From NCBI RefSeq assembly GCF_042186555.1, contig NC_133336.1, forward strand, positions 192,842,937-192,906,936: a DNA stretch of 64,000 nucleotides. The letters are read 5' to 3'. A model generated the notes under the pieces. That model worked only from the letters and a program-made list of their open reading frames with translations, was not told the DNA's origin and made no database searches. Made by a program: the position numbers and the translations under genes. This stretch comes from Aquarana catesbeiana. Its lineage: Eukaryota; Chordata; Amphibia; Anura; Ranidae. Shown piece after piece: positions 23,584 to 35,216 of this stretch (its first letter is position 1; every line of letters starts with the position of its first letter).

Positions 23584-24889
23584 GCAGAGACAAATCCCTG
23601 GAAACTACAAATTCAATAGTGGTTAAATAATTGGAGGGGATAAGGCACTATATCCAAAAATTTAATGAAGAAAAAAAAAGTATCATTAGTAGTAATCAGC
23701 ATGGGTTTACGAAAGGTCATTCTTGCCAGACCAATCTGCTAACATTCTACGAGGAATTGCGCTGCAATCTAAACAGGGGAAGGCCTGTGGATTTGGTACA
23801 TCTGGATTTTGCAAAAGCATTTGACACAGTTCCCCATAAATGCTTAATTTACAAGCCGAGGTCATGGAACTGGTTACAGTGTCCAAAGTGTGCTGATACA
23901 TAACGTGGTCTGGAGTGGTAAGTGGGCACCCCAAGGTTCTGTCTAGGCACCAACTCTATCCAATTTATTCATAAATGATATAGGGGATGGGATAAACAGC
24001 TCAAACTCTGTTTTTGCAGACACACATAAGCAGGACAATAACTTCACATCAGGATATAGAAATTTTACAGAAAGAACCTGAAGAAAATAATAGATTGGGC
24101 AACTACATGGCAAATGAGGTATGAGGTTTATTGTGGAGAAATGTAAATTAATGCACTTGGGGGGCAAAAAAAACACAAAAGCAAACTACTCACTAGGGGG
24201 ATGAACCGCCGGAGGAATCAAGGATGGAGAAAGAGCTTGGGGTCCTAGTAGATGACAGATTGAGCAATAGCATGCAATGTAAAGCTGCAACTACCAAGGC
24301 CGGCAGAATTTTAGCATGCATAAAAAAAAAAAAAAAAAAAAAAAAAAAGGGGAATATACTCCAGGTATAAAACGATAATCCTGCCACTACATAAAAACTC
24401 TGGTTAGGCCACATCTGGAGTACTCTGTCCAGTTCTGGTCACCAGTGCTCAGAAGGGGTGTGCCATTTCTGGAAAGCGACCAAAGAAGGGCAATTAAATT
24501 AATAAGGGCCCTGGAGGACCTCAATTACTAGGAACGACTACAAGCACTAAATTTATTCTCGCTGGAGAAGAGACGCTTGAGGGGGGACATGATGGTGATT
24601 TACAAATACCTCAATGGTGATCCCAACATAGGAAATAAACTATTCAGTCTCCGGGAGTGTAAGAGGACACGGGTCCACACAATAAGATTGGAGGAGAAGC
24701 AGTTTAACCTTAAACTGCGCAGGAGGTTCTTCACTGTCAGGGCAATAAGGGTGTGGAACTCTCTTCCACAATTGGTGGTGGCGGCAGCGGGGAGTATGGA
24801 TATTTTTAAAAACTTTGATGTTCATCTTAATGAACATGCAGGAATATGGGAAATGGTTATAGACACCGACACAGGCACTAGCAGACATT

Positions 24890-25135
24890 AGAATGGGGCG
24901 GGGGCACAGACTAATGACCAATTATAGTGAGAGGGCAGGAAAAGAACCCACAGTCTGTGCCCCCTGCCGCATTCTATTATTGGCCAAATAAAAGGAGGAG
25001 ACTAGGAACTGAACCCAGCAGACATTTCCTCCCCCCGCCCTACTACTGACCATTTATAGGAGGAGGATGGGAAAAGAAGCAAGCAGACCAGCTGTACCCC
25101 TGCCCCATTCTACTACTGACCCAGTAGCACCCAAT
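24890..25135. repeat. degenerate tandem repeat, right block
   Basis: GACCAATTATAG, GGCAGGAAAAG, CATTCTACTACTGACC and AGCAGAC recur in the same order as in the 19160-19775 block. It begins immediately after the CR1 C-terminus. Confidence 0.85.
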
Positions 25136-25327
25136 AGCTGCTTAATTCAGCTCCCATTGATGGGTTGATTTACTTACAGAAGTAGAGCAGGTTCACTGCA
25201 AGGGGATTTTCACTTCTCTAAAGGGTCCCGTTTATACCAGTTCACCTTTTCAGTGCAAAAAAATTATGCAAAAATACACAACTTCGGGTCCACTTTGAGG
25301 CTTAGATTAAAGATCTTATTTTAGGAT

Positions 25328-28300
25328 CTACAACTTCCGACCAGTAGCAAAATACAGTAGTTTGGGACATTTCCATAACATATGCAACAAATACCCTGTG
25401 TTCTGACACCTGGGACAATTAGCATCCACCCTTCGCCCAAATTCAAACAATCTTTTAGGGGTATAATATGCCCTGTGTAGAAGCATTAAATATGAGAATT
25501 TCTGGCCGGGTGAGACCGAGACCTGGTGTCCTCCCGCCAGTACCTCTTTCCATTGATTATCCGGTATTGTACCCAGGTCCCTTTCCCATTTCCTTCTACA
25601 CTTAAGTTTTACTGGTCCCTCCATACTACTTTTACAAATATATTGATAAATTTCTGCTATAAGTCCCTTTGACCCATCAGTGCTCTCTAATCTTTGAAGA
25701 ATGGGGGAGAGGCGCCAACTCGGGCCTTGTTCCCCAAATTGAGCCCACAGAGCATGTCTGATTATTAAATAATTAAAATACAAATGGCTCGGAACATCAA
25801 ATTCCTCCTTTAATGAGAAAAATGTTTTTATGATATTACCATTATACAGTGGAACCAATTTAACTATCCCCTTTGTCTCCCATATCTTCATTTTCCCTAT
25901 TCGTGTCAGCTCTTGTAAATTCTTATTATCCCAAAGAGGGGTAAACCTGGCTACTCCTTCCACTCCTTTCAGAGCCTTAATAGAGTTCCATACTTTTATC
26001 ATTAATTTAACCGTGGGGGTTCTATAGGCAAACGAGTTCGCCTCCAGTACTAGTCCCATATTATTATCACCAAAAGGAGCCTATGCCTGACCCTAAGTGC
26101 TGTAACTGGGCTGCTAAAAAATAACAACGAGAGTGTGGAACCGCCATACCCCCCCTCACGAGTTGCTAATTGTAAGGTTTGTAGGCTTATCCTAGATTGC
26201 CCCCCTTTCCATATGAGACCTCTGAACAACATATCAATTTTTTAAAACCATTTTCTATAGATCCATATTGGCGAATTGTGCAATATGTACAATAGCTGGG
26301 GTAACCACAGCATTTTCATCAGGTTGCACCTTCCAGCAACTGACAATGGAAGTCCCTTCCATATATCAGTCTTTTTTTTAAATTTCGCCAACAAAGGGAC
26401 TAAATTGTTATTTAAGAAGTCATTTGGGTCTTTTGTTATGTAAATTCCTAAATATTTTGTTTTCTATGCTATTTCTATTTGGGTCTCATCTAAGACGGTG
26501 CCTTTCTTAATGGGATCTATTGGCAATAGAACTGATTTTTCTCAGTTTATGGAGAGACTAGATATCCTTCCAAAACCCGAGAAGATGTCCATCACCTGTC
26601 TAAGTGAACACTCCGTGTCACCCAAAAAAAATGAGGACATCATCCGTGTATAACATGATCCTCTCCTCTCTAGCCCTTCTCCGGAACCCCTCCATAAACC
26701 TATTTTGCCTTACCGTGGCAGCCACCGGTTCCATTGCCAGAGCAAAGATCAGGGGTGATAAAGGGCACCCCTGTCTTGTACCTCTCAAGTCGGAACTCAC
26801 TGGAGAGAAAATCATTGACTCTGACCTTCGCTCTAGGGTCATTGTATAACATTTTTACCCATTTACCAAAGCCAAAGCCAAAATACCTTCAGTACCCGCC
26901 AGATAAACCCCCATTTAAGGCTGTCAAATGCCTTAACCACATCTAACATCATAACAGCCCTTGAGCCCGCATTTTCTATTGGAATTTGTAGGTTCAAGAA
27001 GAACCTCCTTATGTTCCCACTTGTTGATCTTTGGGGAATGAAGCCTGTTTGGTCCGAGTGAACTAACTTATGGATTATTTTTTGGAGTCTGGTAGCAAGA
27101 ATCTTTGCTAAGATTTTGGCATCTGAGCATAATAAAGAGATAGGTCTATAAGACCCAGGTTCCAAAGGGTCTTTGCCTTCTTTAAGCAGCATTATAATCG
27201 TGGCCTCGGTCATTAATACAGGTAGTTTCCCCTCTTTATATGCCCAAACACCCCAAGAAGCTCTGGTAATAGTACCTACCCATAGTTTTTATAAGTCTCT
27301 GCAGGGAGGCCATCAGGACCAGGGGATTTCTGATTTGCTAATTCCTTTACCGCTGTTTTAATATCCTCTAGTGTGATCGGGGCCTCCAGTGCCTCAAAAT
27401 CCATCTCAGAGGGAAGGCAACTCAATATTCCTAAAGAAGCTGTCCATTTCCTCACCCTCCATGGTCCCCTGAGATTTATACAGTTCTTCATAAAATTTTT
27501 TAAACGTTTCACTAACTTTGTCTGACTGAGATGAAATCTCACCACCAAGAGTTCTAATAGCGGGGACCATAGAGGGGGGAGAACCAGATCCAACAATATG
27601 GGCCAGCATCTTCCCCACTTTTTCCCCCTCCCCAAATACTATTTGTTTTTGAAACAGCCTCTTATTTTCAAACTTCCTGATCATTACCTCCTCATATATT
27701 TGTTGTTTGTTCTCCCATTTTTTGTGGTTGTCAGGGGATGGTTCTTTCACAAACTCCCTTTCTGCTGTTATCAACTCCTTCCTGGCCTTAACTTCCCTGT
27801 CCGATTATACTTTTTTCATTCTTGAGACCTGCTGGATCAGTAAACCCCTCAAAAAAGCCTTCAATGCATCCCACGTCACCCCTCTTGTCGTGGAAACCTC
27901 ATTGAAAACTATAAACTCACTCAATCTAGTTGTGATCTCATTTGGGCCCTCAAATATCTCAAACCATATTGGGTTCAGCTTCCATACACCACGAGGTTTA
28001 TTAATTCCAGTAACCATCGAAGCTGTCACCAAAGAGTGGTCCGATACCCACCTAGGTTGGCAAGTTATATCTCTAACTGTTTGAGCAGCCAGGTCATTAC
28101 CCAGTATGAGGTCAATTCTTGAGAGTGAAGAGTAAGCACCAGAGTAGCAAGAAAATTGTTGTGCCACAGGATTACATATTCTCCAGAGGTCCAATAAACC
28201 GGCCTCTTGAAGAAATTGGCACATTCGGTTTCCTTGCAATCCCTGTCCCGGTTTTCCTGGGGGAAATCCGTTTTTTTATTACAACATTAAAATCCCCAAC

Positions 28301-28640
28301 TGCAATGATTGGAATATTAGGTTTATCTATTATAAACTCCAGTAAGCAATATAAAACTTCTAGTTTAAAAGGTGGCGGGATATAAATGTTTGCTAGTATA
28401 TATTCCTGGTTCCCTATTATGCAGTGTAAAAAAAAAAAATATACCGACCCTCAGCATCTATATTACACTGTCTGCAGGTGAACACTACCTCTCTCCCAAT
28501 TAGCACCGACACACCCCTAGAATAGGAGGTGTGTACCCCGTGAAACTGGCACTGGTATTTTGTATTTCTTATTTGAGTTTTAGTGTCTCTGGTCAGGTGT
28601 GTCTCCTGCAGACAGGCAATACCCACTTTAAAAATGTCCA
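25328..28640 (-). mobile_element. L1/Tx1-like LINE, 5'-truncated and broken
   Basis: Read leftwards it runs through endonuclease, reverse transcriptase and a cysteine-rich C-terminus of an L1-clade ORF2. It begins abruptly at 28640 a few codons before the endonuclease QETH motif, where it abuts the truncated Tc1 element. No poly(A) tail or target duplication was identified at the 3' side. Confidence 0.87.
25328..28640 (-). pseudogene. L1/Tx1-like ORF2 remnants
   Basis: Endonuclease pieces are IACLQETHLTRD (about 28600), RIDLILGN (about 28105) and SDHSLV (about 28035). Reverse transcriptase pieces are SPGPDGLPAETYK (about 27300), GSYRPISLLCSDAKI (about 27140), HSDQTGFIPQRST (about 27045), MLDVVKAFDSLKW (about 26930), GTRQGCPLSPLIFALAME (about 26770) and YTDDVLIF (about 26630). 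The C-terminus at 25328-26059 carries a CPRC...H...C knuckle (CPRCQNTGYLLHMLWKCP). Several frame changes and stops separate the pieces. It would normally perform target-primed reverse transcription. Confidence 0.9.
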
Positions 28641-30157
28641 ACAGAAAAACACAGAATTTTTGACATTTTTGCAGATTTATTAAAAAAGAAACTGAAATAT
28701 CACATGGTCCTAAGTATTCAGACCCTTTGCTGTGACACTCATATATATATAACTCAGGTGCTGTCCATTTCTCCTGATCATCCTTGAGATGGTTCTACAC
28801 CTTTGAGTCCAGCTGTGTTATAATGATTGGACTTGATTAGGAAAGCCACACACCTGTCTATACAAGACCTTACAGCTCACAGTGCATGTCAGAGCAAATG
28901 AGAATCATGGAGGTCAAAAAGGAACTGCCTGAAGAGCTCAGAGTCAGAATTGTGGCAAGGCACAGATCTGGCCAAGGTTACAAAAAAAAAAAAAAAAAAA
29001 AAAAATATGTCTGCTGCACTTAAGGTTCCTAAGAGCACAGTGGCCTCCATAATCCTTAAATGGAAGACGTTTGGGACGACCAGAACCCTTCCTAGAGCTG
29101 GCCGTCCGGCCAAACTGAGCTATCGGGGGAGAAGAGCCTTGGTGAGAGAGGTAAAGAACAACCCAAAGATCACTGTAGCTGAGCTCCAGAGATGCAGTCG
29201 GGAGTTGGGAGGAAGTTGTAGAAAGTCAACCATCACTGCAGCCCTCCACCAGTCGGGGCTTTATGGCAGAGTGGCCCGATGGAAGCCTCTCCTCAGTGCA
29301 AGACACATGAAAGCCCGCATGGAGTTTGCTAAAAAAAACACCTGAAGGACTCCAAGATGGTGAGAAATAAGATTCTTTGGTCTGATGAGACCAAGATAGA
29401 ACTTTTTGGCCTTAATTCTAAGCGGTATGTGTGGAGAAAACCAGGCACTGCTCATCACCTCTCCAATACTGTCCCAACAGTGAAGCATGGTGGTGACAGC
29501 ATCATGCTGTGGGGGTGTTTTTCAGCTGCAGGGACAGGACGACTGGTTGCAATCGAGGGAAAGATGAATGCGGCTAAGTACAGGGATTTCCTGGACGAAA
29601 ACCTTCTCCAGAGTGCTCAGGACCTCAGACTGGGCCGAAGGTTTACCTTCCAACAAGACAATGACCCTAAGCACACAGCTAAAATAACGAAGGAGTGGCT
29701 TCACAACAACTCTGACTGTTCTTGAATGGCCCAGCCAGAGCCCTGACTTAAACCCAATTGAGCATCTCTGGAGACCTAAAAATGGCTGTCCACCAACGTT
29801 TACCATCCAACCTGACAGAACTGGAGAGGATCTGCAAAGAGGAATGGCAGAGGATCCCCAAATCCAGGTGTGAAAAACTTGTTGCATCTTTCCCAAAAAG
29901 ACTCATGGCTGTATTAGATCAAAAGGGGCCTCTACTAAATACTGAGCAAAGGGTCTGAATACTTGGGACCATGTGATATTTAAGTTTCTTTTTTAATAAA
30001 TCTGCAAAAATGTCAACAATTCTGTGTTTTTCTGTCAATATGGGGTGCTGTGTGTACATTAATGAGGAAAAAAAAATGAACTTAAATGATTTTAGCAAAT
30101 GGGTGCAATATAACAAAGTGAAAAATTTAAGGGGGTCTGAAAACTTTCCGACCCCAC
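28641..30157 (+). mobile_element. Tc1-like DNA transposon, left end truncated
   Basis: The right terminal repeat runs to CTTTCCGACCCCACT at about 30157. Its inner part (ACATTTTTGCAGATTTATT, TCACATGGTCC, GTATTCAGACCC) is mirrored on the left from 28641. The outer about 140 bp of the left repeat is missing, because the LINE sequence begins at the junction. TA target sites cannot be confirmed at the left. Confidence 0.88.
28900..29960 (+). pseudogene. Tc1 transposase remnant
   Basis: A DDE transposase with helix-turn-helix sequence (KSTVASIILKWK, GRPAKLS), a first aspartate in LWSDETKIELFG (about 29384), a second in QQDNDPKHTA (about 29660) and the glutamate region near 29760 (NPIEHLWR). It is interrupted by an A run at 28981-29005, a frame change near 29345 and another near 29722, so it cannot make active enzyme. 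Confidence 0.92.
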
Positions 30158-30188
30158 TAATAAATATTATATATACATACACTAAAAT

Positions 30189-30193
30189 TTATA

Positions 30194-30290
<97 letters not shown>

Positions 30291-30300
30291 TACACACATA
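30189..30300. repeat. (TA)n microsatellite
   Basis: Long TA run followed by CATATATACACACATATA variants. Apparent IYIYIY proteins here are artefacts. Confidence 0.97.
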
Positions 30301-30339
30301 TATATACACACACACAATTTATGCCTATTGGTATTGTAA

Positions 30340-30696
30340 GAGGAAACGTAATCGGAATAAAAAAAAAATGAATATTTTATTAATATTCCTATTATAAATA
30401 GTAATCTACTCCTATTGTTATTATAGATAGGAACATACTACTACTTCCTACTGTTATTATAATAGGAAAGGTAGTAATATTATAAAAAATAGGAATAATA
30501 CATTTTTTATCATCTTTTATTCCAAATATATTTATTTATTCTTCTTGCAATATGAATTATTATGATACCATGCACTTAAGTGTGCAATATATTAATTATT
30601 ATTAAATATTTATTCAATATATTCTTTATTTATACTGTTATTTTAATAGGAATAAAATACTACTGCTACTAATTTTACTAAAGTGTAAATGAAATT

Positions 30697-30750
<54 letters not shown>
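30340..30750. repeat. AT-rich degenerate repeat ending in (AT)n
   Basis: Variants of TATTATAATAGGAA and TACTACTCCTATTGTTATTATA recur, ending in a pure AT run at 30696-30746. Confidence 0.7.
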
Positions 30751-30752
<2 letters not shown>

Positions 30753-31166
30753 CATCATATACACAAACACAGTATGCGACTTCTTCTGAGCCTCTGGAGA
30801 GCCCTTATCTACCATTGATGACAGAAGCCCCCCCGCATACCCATGACATGCAGTCACACGTGTAAAATAACTGAGTCCAGGCCGTAGACCTAAAAACATG
30901 CAGGGGAAGGGGTGGCGGGCCAGTTTAACTGGTAAATGAGAAGCCAATGTTTATCCTGCAGATGCTGCCAAATATTTACAGTAAACATAGAAGCCAGCAT
31001 GTGGCACGCGTTCATACATTGTACCTGCCGCCTGGAGGGTACAAACAGCTCATGTTACACTGAAGTTCCTGATTGCAGTCACCACGTTGTGCCCTTTAAC
31101 CCCTCCCTACCGTGCTGAATTATGTAAGAGGCGGCACTGGAAAAACTGGATTACCATGAACCTATT

Positions 31167-31197
<31 letters not shown>

Positions 31198-31828
31198 AAA
31201 AAAAGGGAAGAAGAAGTGCATGCCATGTAAGCCATGGTCATGCTTCACGTACAATCTAAAATAAAAAAATAGGACTCAAATAAGGCTGCAACTTATTTAG
31301 GACAAGGGTGCTTTGTCTTTTCATTATTTTTTTTCTCCTTTAAGAATATATATATCTAACAAATCTGTAAGGTTGATTTCTAGATTTAAAAATGGCCTAA
31401 CATCAAAACTGGGATCAGAGAACAAATAAATCTAGACATATACTCCAGAAAGATATTTGGGGTGCTGTAATGAAACTGAGGTGTTGATTATACTTTTCAA
31501 ATTTGCTTCAATACCAACAATTTAGTAGTACAAGCCTAGGTGTGAAGACAGGGTTTGCCTTGTCACACCCCAATTGCCCTGTGCTGCCCAGATTCCTCCT
31601 GCTGCAGAGAATGGGACTGGGGAATCTCTGTCCTCAGCCTCTCTCTGTTGCATTAGTGAGACATCAGGGTTCTGTTTAGGCCCCTGATAAAATTTACCAA
31701 GGTCCCCATATAGGGTTCCTAAAAAAAATAAAATTGTAAAAAATTAATATTTTTAAAAATACAAAATTAAACTACACACCACAACTACTGACACCAGCCT
31801 CTGCCCCACTGACATGATAGATTAGACA

Positions 31829-31833
<5 letters not shown>

Positions 31834-31871
<38 letters not shown>
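31834..31871. repeat. (CA)n microsatellite
   Basis: About 18 perfect CA units. Confidence 0.97.
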
Positions 31872-31873
<2 letters not shown>

Positions 31874-31879
31874 CTTAAA

Positions 31880-34800
31880 ATTAGAATATCAAAAAGTTAA
31901 TTGGTTTATGTAATTCAAATAAAAAAGTGACTCATTTTACATAGATGCGTTACACACAGTAATATATTTCAAGCATTTTTCTTTTAATGTTCACGATTAT
32001 GGCATACAGCTAGTGAAAACACAAAATTCAGTATCTCAGAAAATTAGATTACACAAGACTAGGGATGAGCTTCGAGTTCGAGTCGAACTCATGTTCGACT
32101 CGAACATTAGCTGTTCGCAAGTTCGCCGAACACCGAACAATTTGGGGTGTTCGCGGCAAATTCGAATGCCGCGGAACACCCTTTAAAAGTCTATGGGAGA
32201 AATCAAAAGTGCTAATTTTAAAGGCTTATATGCAAGTTATTGTCATAAAAAGTGTTTGGGGACCCGGGTCCTGCCCCAGGGGACATGTATCAATGCAAAA
32301 AAAAAGTTTTAAAAACGGACGTTTTTTCAGGAGCAGTGATTTTAATAATGCTTAAAGTCAAACAATAAAAGTGTAATATCCCTTTAAATTTCGTACCTGG
32401 GGGGTGTCTATAGTATGCCTGTAAAGGGGCGCATGTTTCCTGTGTTTAGAACAGTCTGACAGCAAAATGACATTTGGAAGGAAAAAACACATTTAAAACT
32501 ACCCGCGGCTATTGCATTGCCGACAATACACATAGAAGTTCATTGATAAAAACGGCATGGGAATTCCCCCCAGGGAAACCCCGAACCAAAATTAAAAAAA
32601 AAAAAAAAAAAATGACGTGGGGGGGTCCCCCTAAATTCCATACCAGGCCCTTCAGGTCTGGCATGGATATTAAGGGGAACCCCGGCCAAAATTAAAAAAA
32701 AAAAAAAAAAGACGTGGGGTTCCCCCTAAATTCCATACCAGACCCTTCAGGTCTGGTATGGATTTTAAGGGGAACCCCGCGCCAAAAAAAAAAACGGCGT
32801 GGGGTTCCCCCAAAAATCCATACCAGACCCTTATCCGAGCACGCAACCTGGCAGGCCGCAGGAAAAGAGGGGGGGACGAGAGTGCGGCCCCCCCCCCTCC
32901 TGAACCGTACCAGGCCACATGCCCTCAACATTGGGAGGGTGCTTTGGGGTAGCCCCCCAAAACACCTTGTCCCCATGTTGATGAGGACAAGGGCCTCATC
33001 CCCACAACCGTGGTCGGTGGTTGTGGGGGTCTGCGGGCGGGGGGCTTATCGGAATCTGGAAGCCCCCTTTAACAAGGGGACCCCCAGATCCCGGCCCCCC
33101 CCCTGTGTGAAATGGTAAGGGGGTACTTACCCCTACCATTTCACTAAAAAACTGTCAAAATAGTTAAAAATGACAAGAGACAGTTTTTGACAATTCCTTT
33201 ATTTAAATGCTTCTTCTATCTTCCTTCATCTTCTTCTGGTTCTTCTGGCTCTTCTGGTTCTTCCTCCGGCGTTCTCGTCCAGCATCTTCTCCGCGGCGTC
33301 TTCTATCTTCTTCTCCTCGGGCCGCTCCGCACCCATGGCATGAGGGGAGGCTCCCGCTCTTCTCTTCATCTTCTTCTTCATCCTCTTCTCTTCTTCATCT
33401 TCATCTTCTCTTCTTTTCTTCTGCGGGCCACTCCGCATCCATGCATGGAGGGAGGCTCCCGCTGTGTGACGGCGTCTCCTCGTCTGACGGTTCTTAAATA
33501 ACGGGGGGCGGGGCCACCCGGTGACCCCGCCCCCCTCTGACGCACGGGACATGACGGGACTTCCCTGTGGCATTCCCCGTGACGTCACAGGGAAGTCCCG
33601 TCAAGTCACCGTGCGTCAGAGGGGGGCGGGGTCACCGGGTGACCCCGCCCCCCGTTATTTAAGAACCGTCAGACGAGGTCACACAGCGAGAGCCTCCCTC
33701 CATGCATGGATGCGGAGCGGCCCGCAGAAGAAAAGAAGAGAAGATGAAGAAGATGAAGAAGAGAAGAGGATGAAGAAGAAGATGAAGAGAAGAGCGGGAG
33801 CCTCCCCTCATGCCATGGGTGCGGAGCGGCCCGAGGAGAAGAAGATAGAAGACGCCGCGGAGAAGATGCTGGACGAGAACGCCGGAGGAAGAACCAGAAG
33901 AGTCAGAAGAACCAGAAGAAGAAGAAGATGAAGGAAGATAGAAGAAGCATTTAAATAAAGGAATTGTCAAAAACTGTCTCTTGTCATTTTTAACTATTTT
34001 GACAGTTTTTTAGTGAAATGGTAGGGGTAAGTACCCCCTTACCATTTCACACAGGGGGGGGCCGGGATCTGGGGGTCCCCTTGTTAAAGGGGGCTTCCAG
34101 ATTCCGATAAGCCCCCCGCCCGCAGACCCCCACAACCACCGGCCACGGTTGTGGGGATGAGGCCCTTGTCCTCATCAACATGGGGACAAGGTGTTTTGGG
34201 GGGCTACCCCAAAGCACCCTCCCAATGTTGAGGGCATGTGGCCTGGTACGGTTCAGGAGGGGGGGGGCCGCACTCTCGTCCCCCCCTCTTTTCCTGCGGC
34301 CTGCCAGGTTGCGTGCTCGGATAAGGGTCTGGTATGGATTTTTGGGGGAACCCCACGCCGTTTTTTTTTTTTTTTTTTTGGCGCGGGGTTCCCATTAAAA
34401 TCCATACCAGACCTGAAGGGCCTGGTATGGAATTTAGGGGGACCCCCCCACGTCTTTTTTTTTTTAAATTTTGGTTCGGGGTTTCCCTGGGGGGAATTCC
34501 CATGCCGTTTTTATCAATGAACTTCTATGTGTATTGTCGGCAATGCAATAGCCGCGGGTAGTTTTAAATGTGTTTTTTCCTTCCAAATGTCATTTTGCTG
34601 TCAGACTGTTCTAAACACAGGAAACATGCGCCCCTTTACAGGCATACTATAGACACCCCCCAGGTACGAAATTTAAAGGGATATTACACTTTTATTGTTT
34701 GACTTTAAGCATTATTAAAATCACTGCTCCTGAAAAAACGGCCGTTTTTAAAACTTTTTTTTGCATTGATCCATGTCCCCTGGGGCAGGACCCAGGTCCC

Positions 34801-35110
34801 CAAACACTTTTTATGACAATAACTTGCATATAAGCCTTTAAAATTAGCACTTTTGATTATTCATGTTTGTGTCCCATAGACTTTAACAGTGTTCGCGTGT
34901 TCGAGCGAACTTTTTTCCTGTTTGCATGTTCTGGTGCGAACCGAACAGGGGGGTGTTCGGCTCATCCCTACACAAGACCAATAAAAGAGAGGATTATTTA
35001 ATACAGAAATGTTGGCTCAGGAAGAAGACATTAATGGAAATGTCTGGAAACATGGATTAGGACAAGAAAAGTAAGCAACTCTAGATTTAATAGAAAGCTT
35101 TGATATTTTT
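31880..35110. mobile_element. old mariner-like relic split by the 2.9-kb palindrome
   Basis: TTAGAATATCAAAAAGTTAAT (31882) through CAGTATCTCAGAAAATTAGAT (32050) continues after the insertion as AAGACCAATAAAAGAGAGG (34975 on). The two halves carry the target duplication CACAAGAC. Outer limits are uncertain. No transposase remains. Assignment is by resemblance of the terminal sequence to Tc1/mariner repeats. Confidence 0.55.
32060..34970. mobile_element. 2.9-kb palindromic hAT-like foldback element
   Basis: Starts TAGGGATGAGC and ends GCTCATCCCTA, flanked by a perfect 8-bp duplication CACAAGAC (32052-32059 and 34971-34978). The arms of roughly 1.4 kb are near-perfect complements folding about 33578, where GACGGGACTTCCCTGTG faces CACAGGGAAGTCCCGTC. 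The arms contain CT/GA-rich tracts, runs of A, and GGTCACCC GC-rich inner stems. No transposase is present. Open frames rich in E, K and R (or in S and L on the other strand) reflect the GAAGAA-type tracts. Confidence 0.93.
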
Positions 35111-35159
35111 GCAAAAAAAGTACATGACTGCTATATTGGTGCATAGGGGAGCTGGAATT

Positions 35160-35187
35160 TAGAAAAAAAAAAAAAAAAAAAAAAAAA
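35160..35187. repeat. poly(A) tract
   Basis: A run of 28 nt just left of the Tc1 element at 35217. Confidence 0.95.
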
Positions 35188-35216
35188 AGTGTATAAAAAG
35201 GTGAACTTACCCTTTA

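Larger units (their letters stand above)
20677..24891 (+). pseudogene. CR1 ORF2 (endonuclease / reverse transcriptase) remnants
   Basis: The apurinic-like endonuclease is visible as NARGLANTMEELELLL, DFVGITETWFDSSH and GGGVCLYIKNN. After the MITE insertion comes GDFNYPDIDW and then a serine-aspartate-histidine block near 21720. The reverse transcriptase is visible as SPGPDGLH (about 23415), INQHGF-like sequence at 23700 and LDFAKAFDTVPHK (about 23805). The C-terminus is RAIRVWNSLPQLVV (about 24740). Multiple stops and frame changes occur throughout. In life it nicks target DNA and copies its RNA. Confidence 0.88.
19850..24895 (+). mobile_element. CR1-like LINE, broken and interrupted
   Basis: Successive pieces of a CR1-type element occur in order: ORF1 esterase-like region, ORF2 endonuclease, linker, reverse transcriptase and C-terminus. 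Insertions split it at 21059-21485 and about 21950-22950. Homopolymers at 23155-23186, 23263-23282 and 24321-24348 also interrupt it. It is certainly inactive. Confidence 0.87.

Noticed and set aside
33187..33970. E/K/R-rich and S/L-rich proteins in the palindrome arms
   Set aside because: They mirror each other in the two arms and come from GAAGAA-type low-complexity tracts within a non-coding foldback element.
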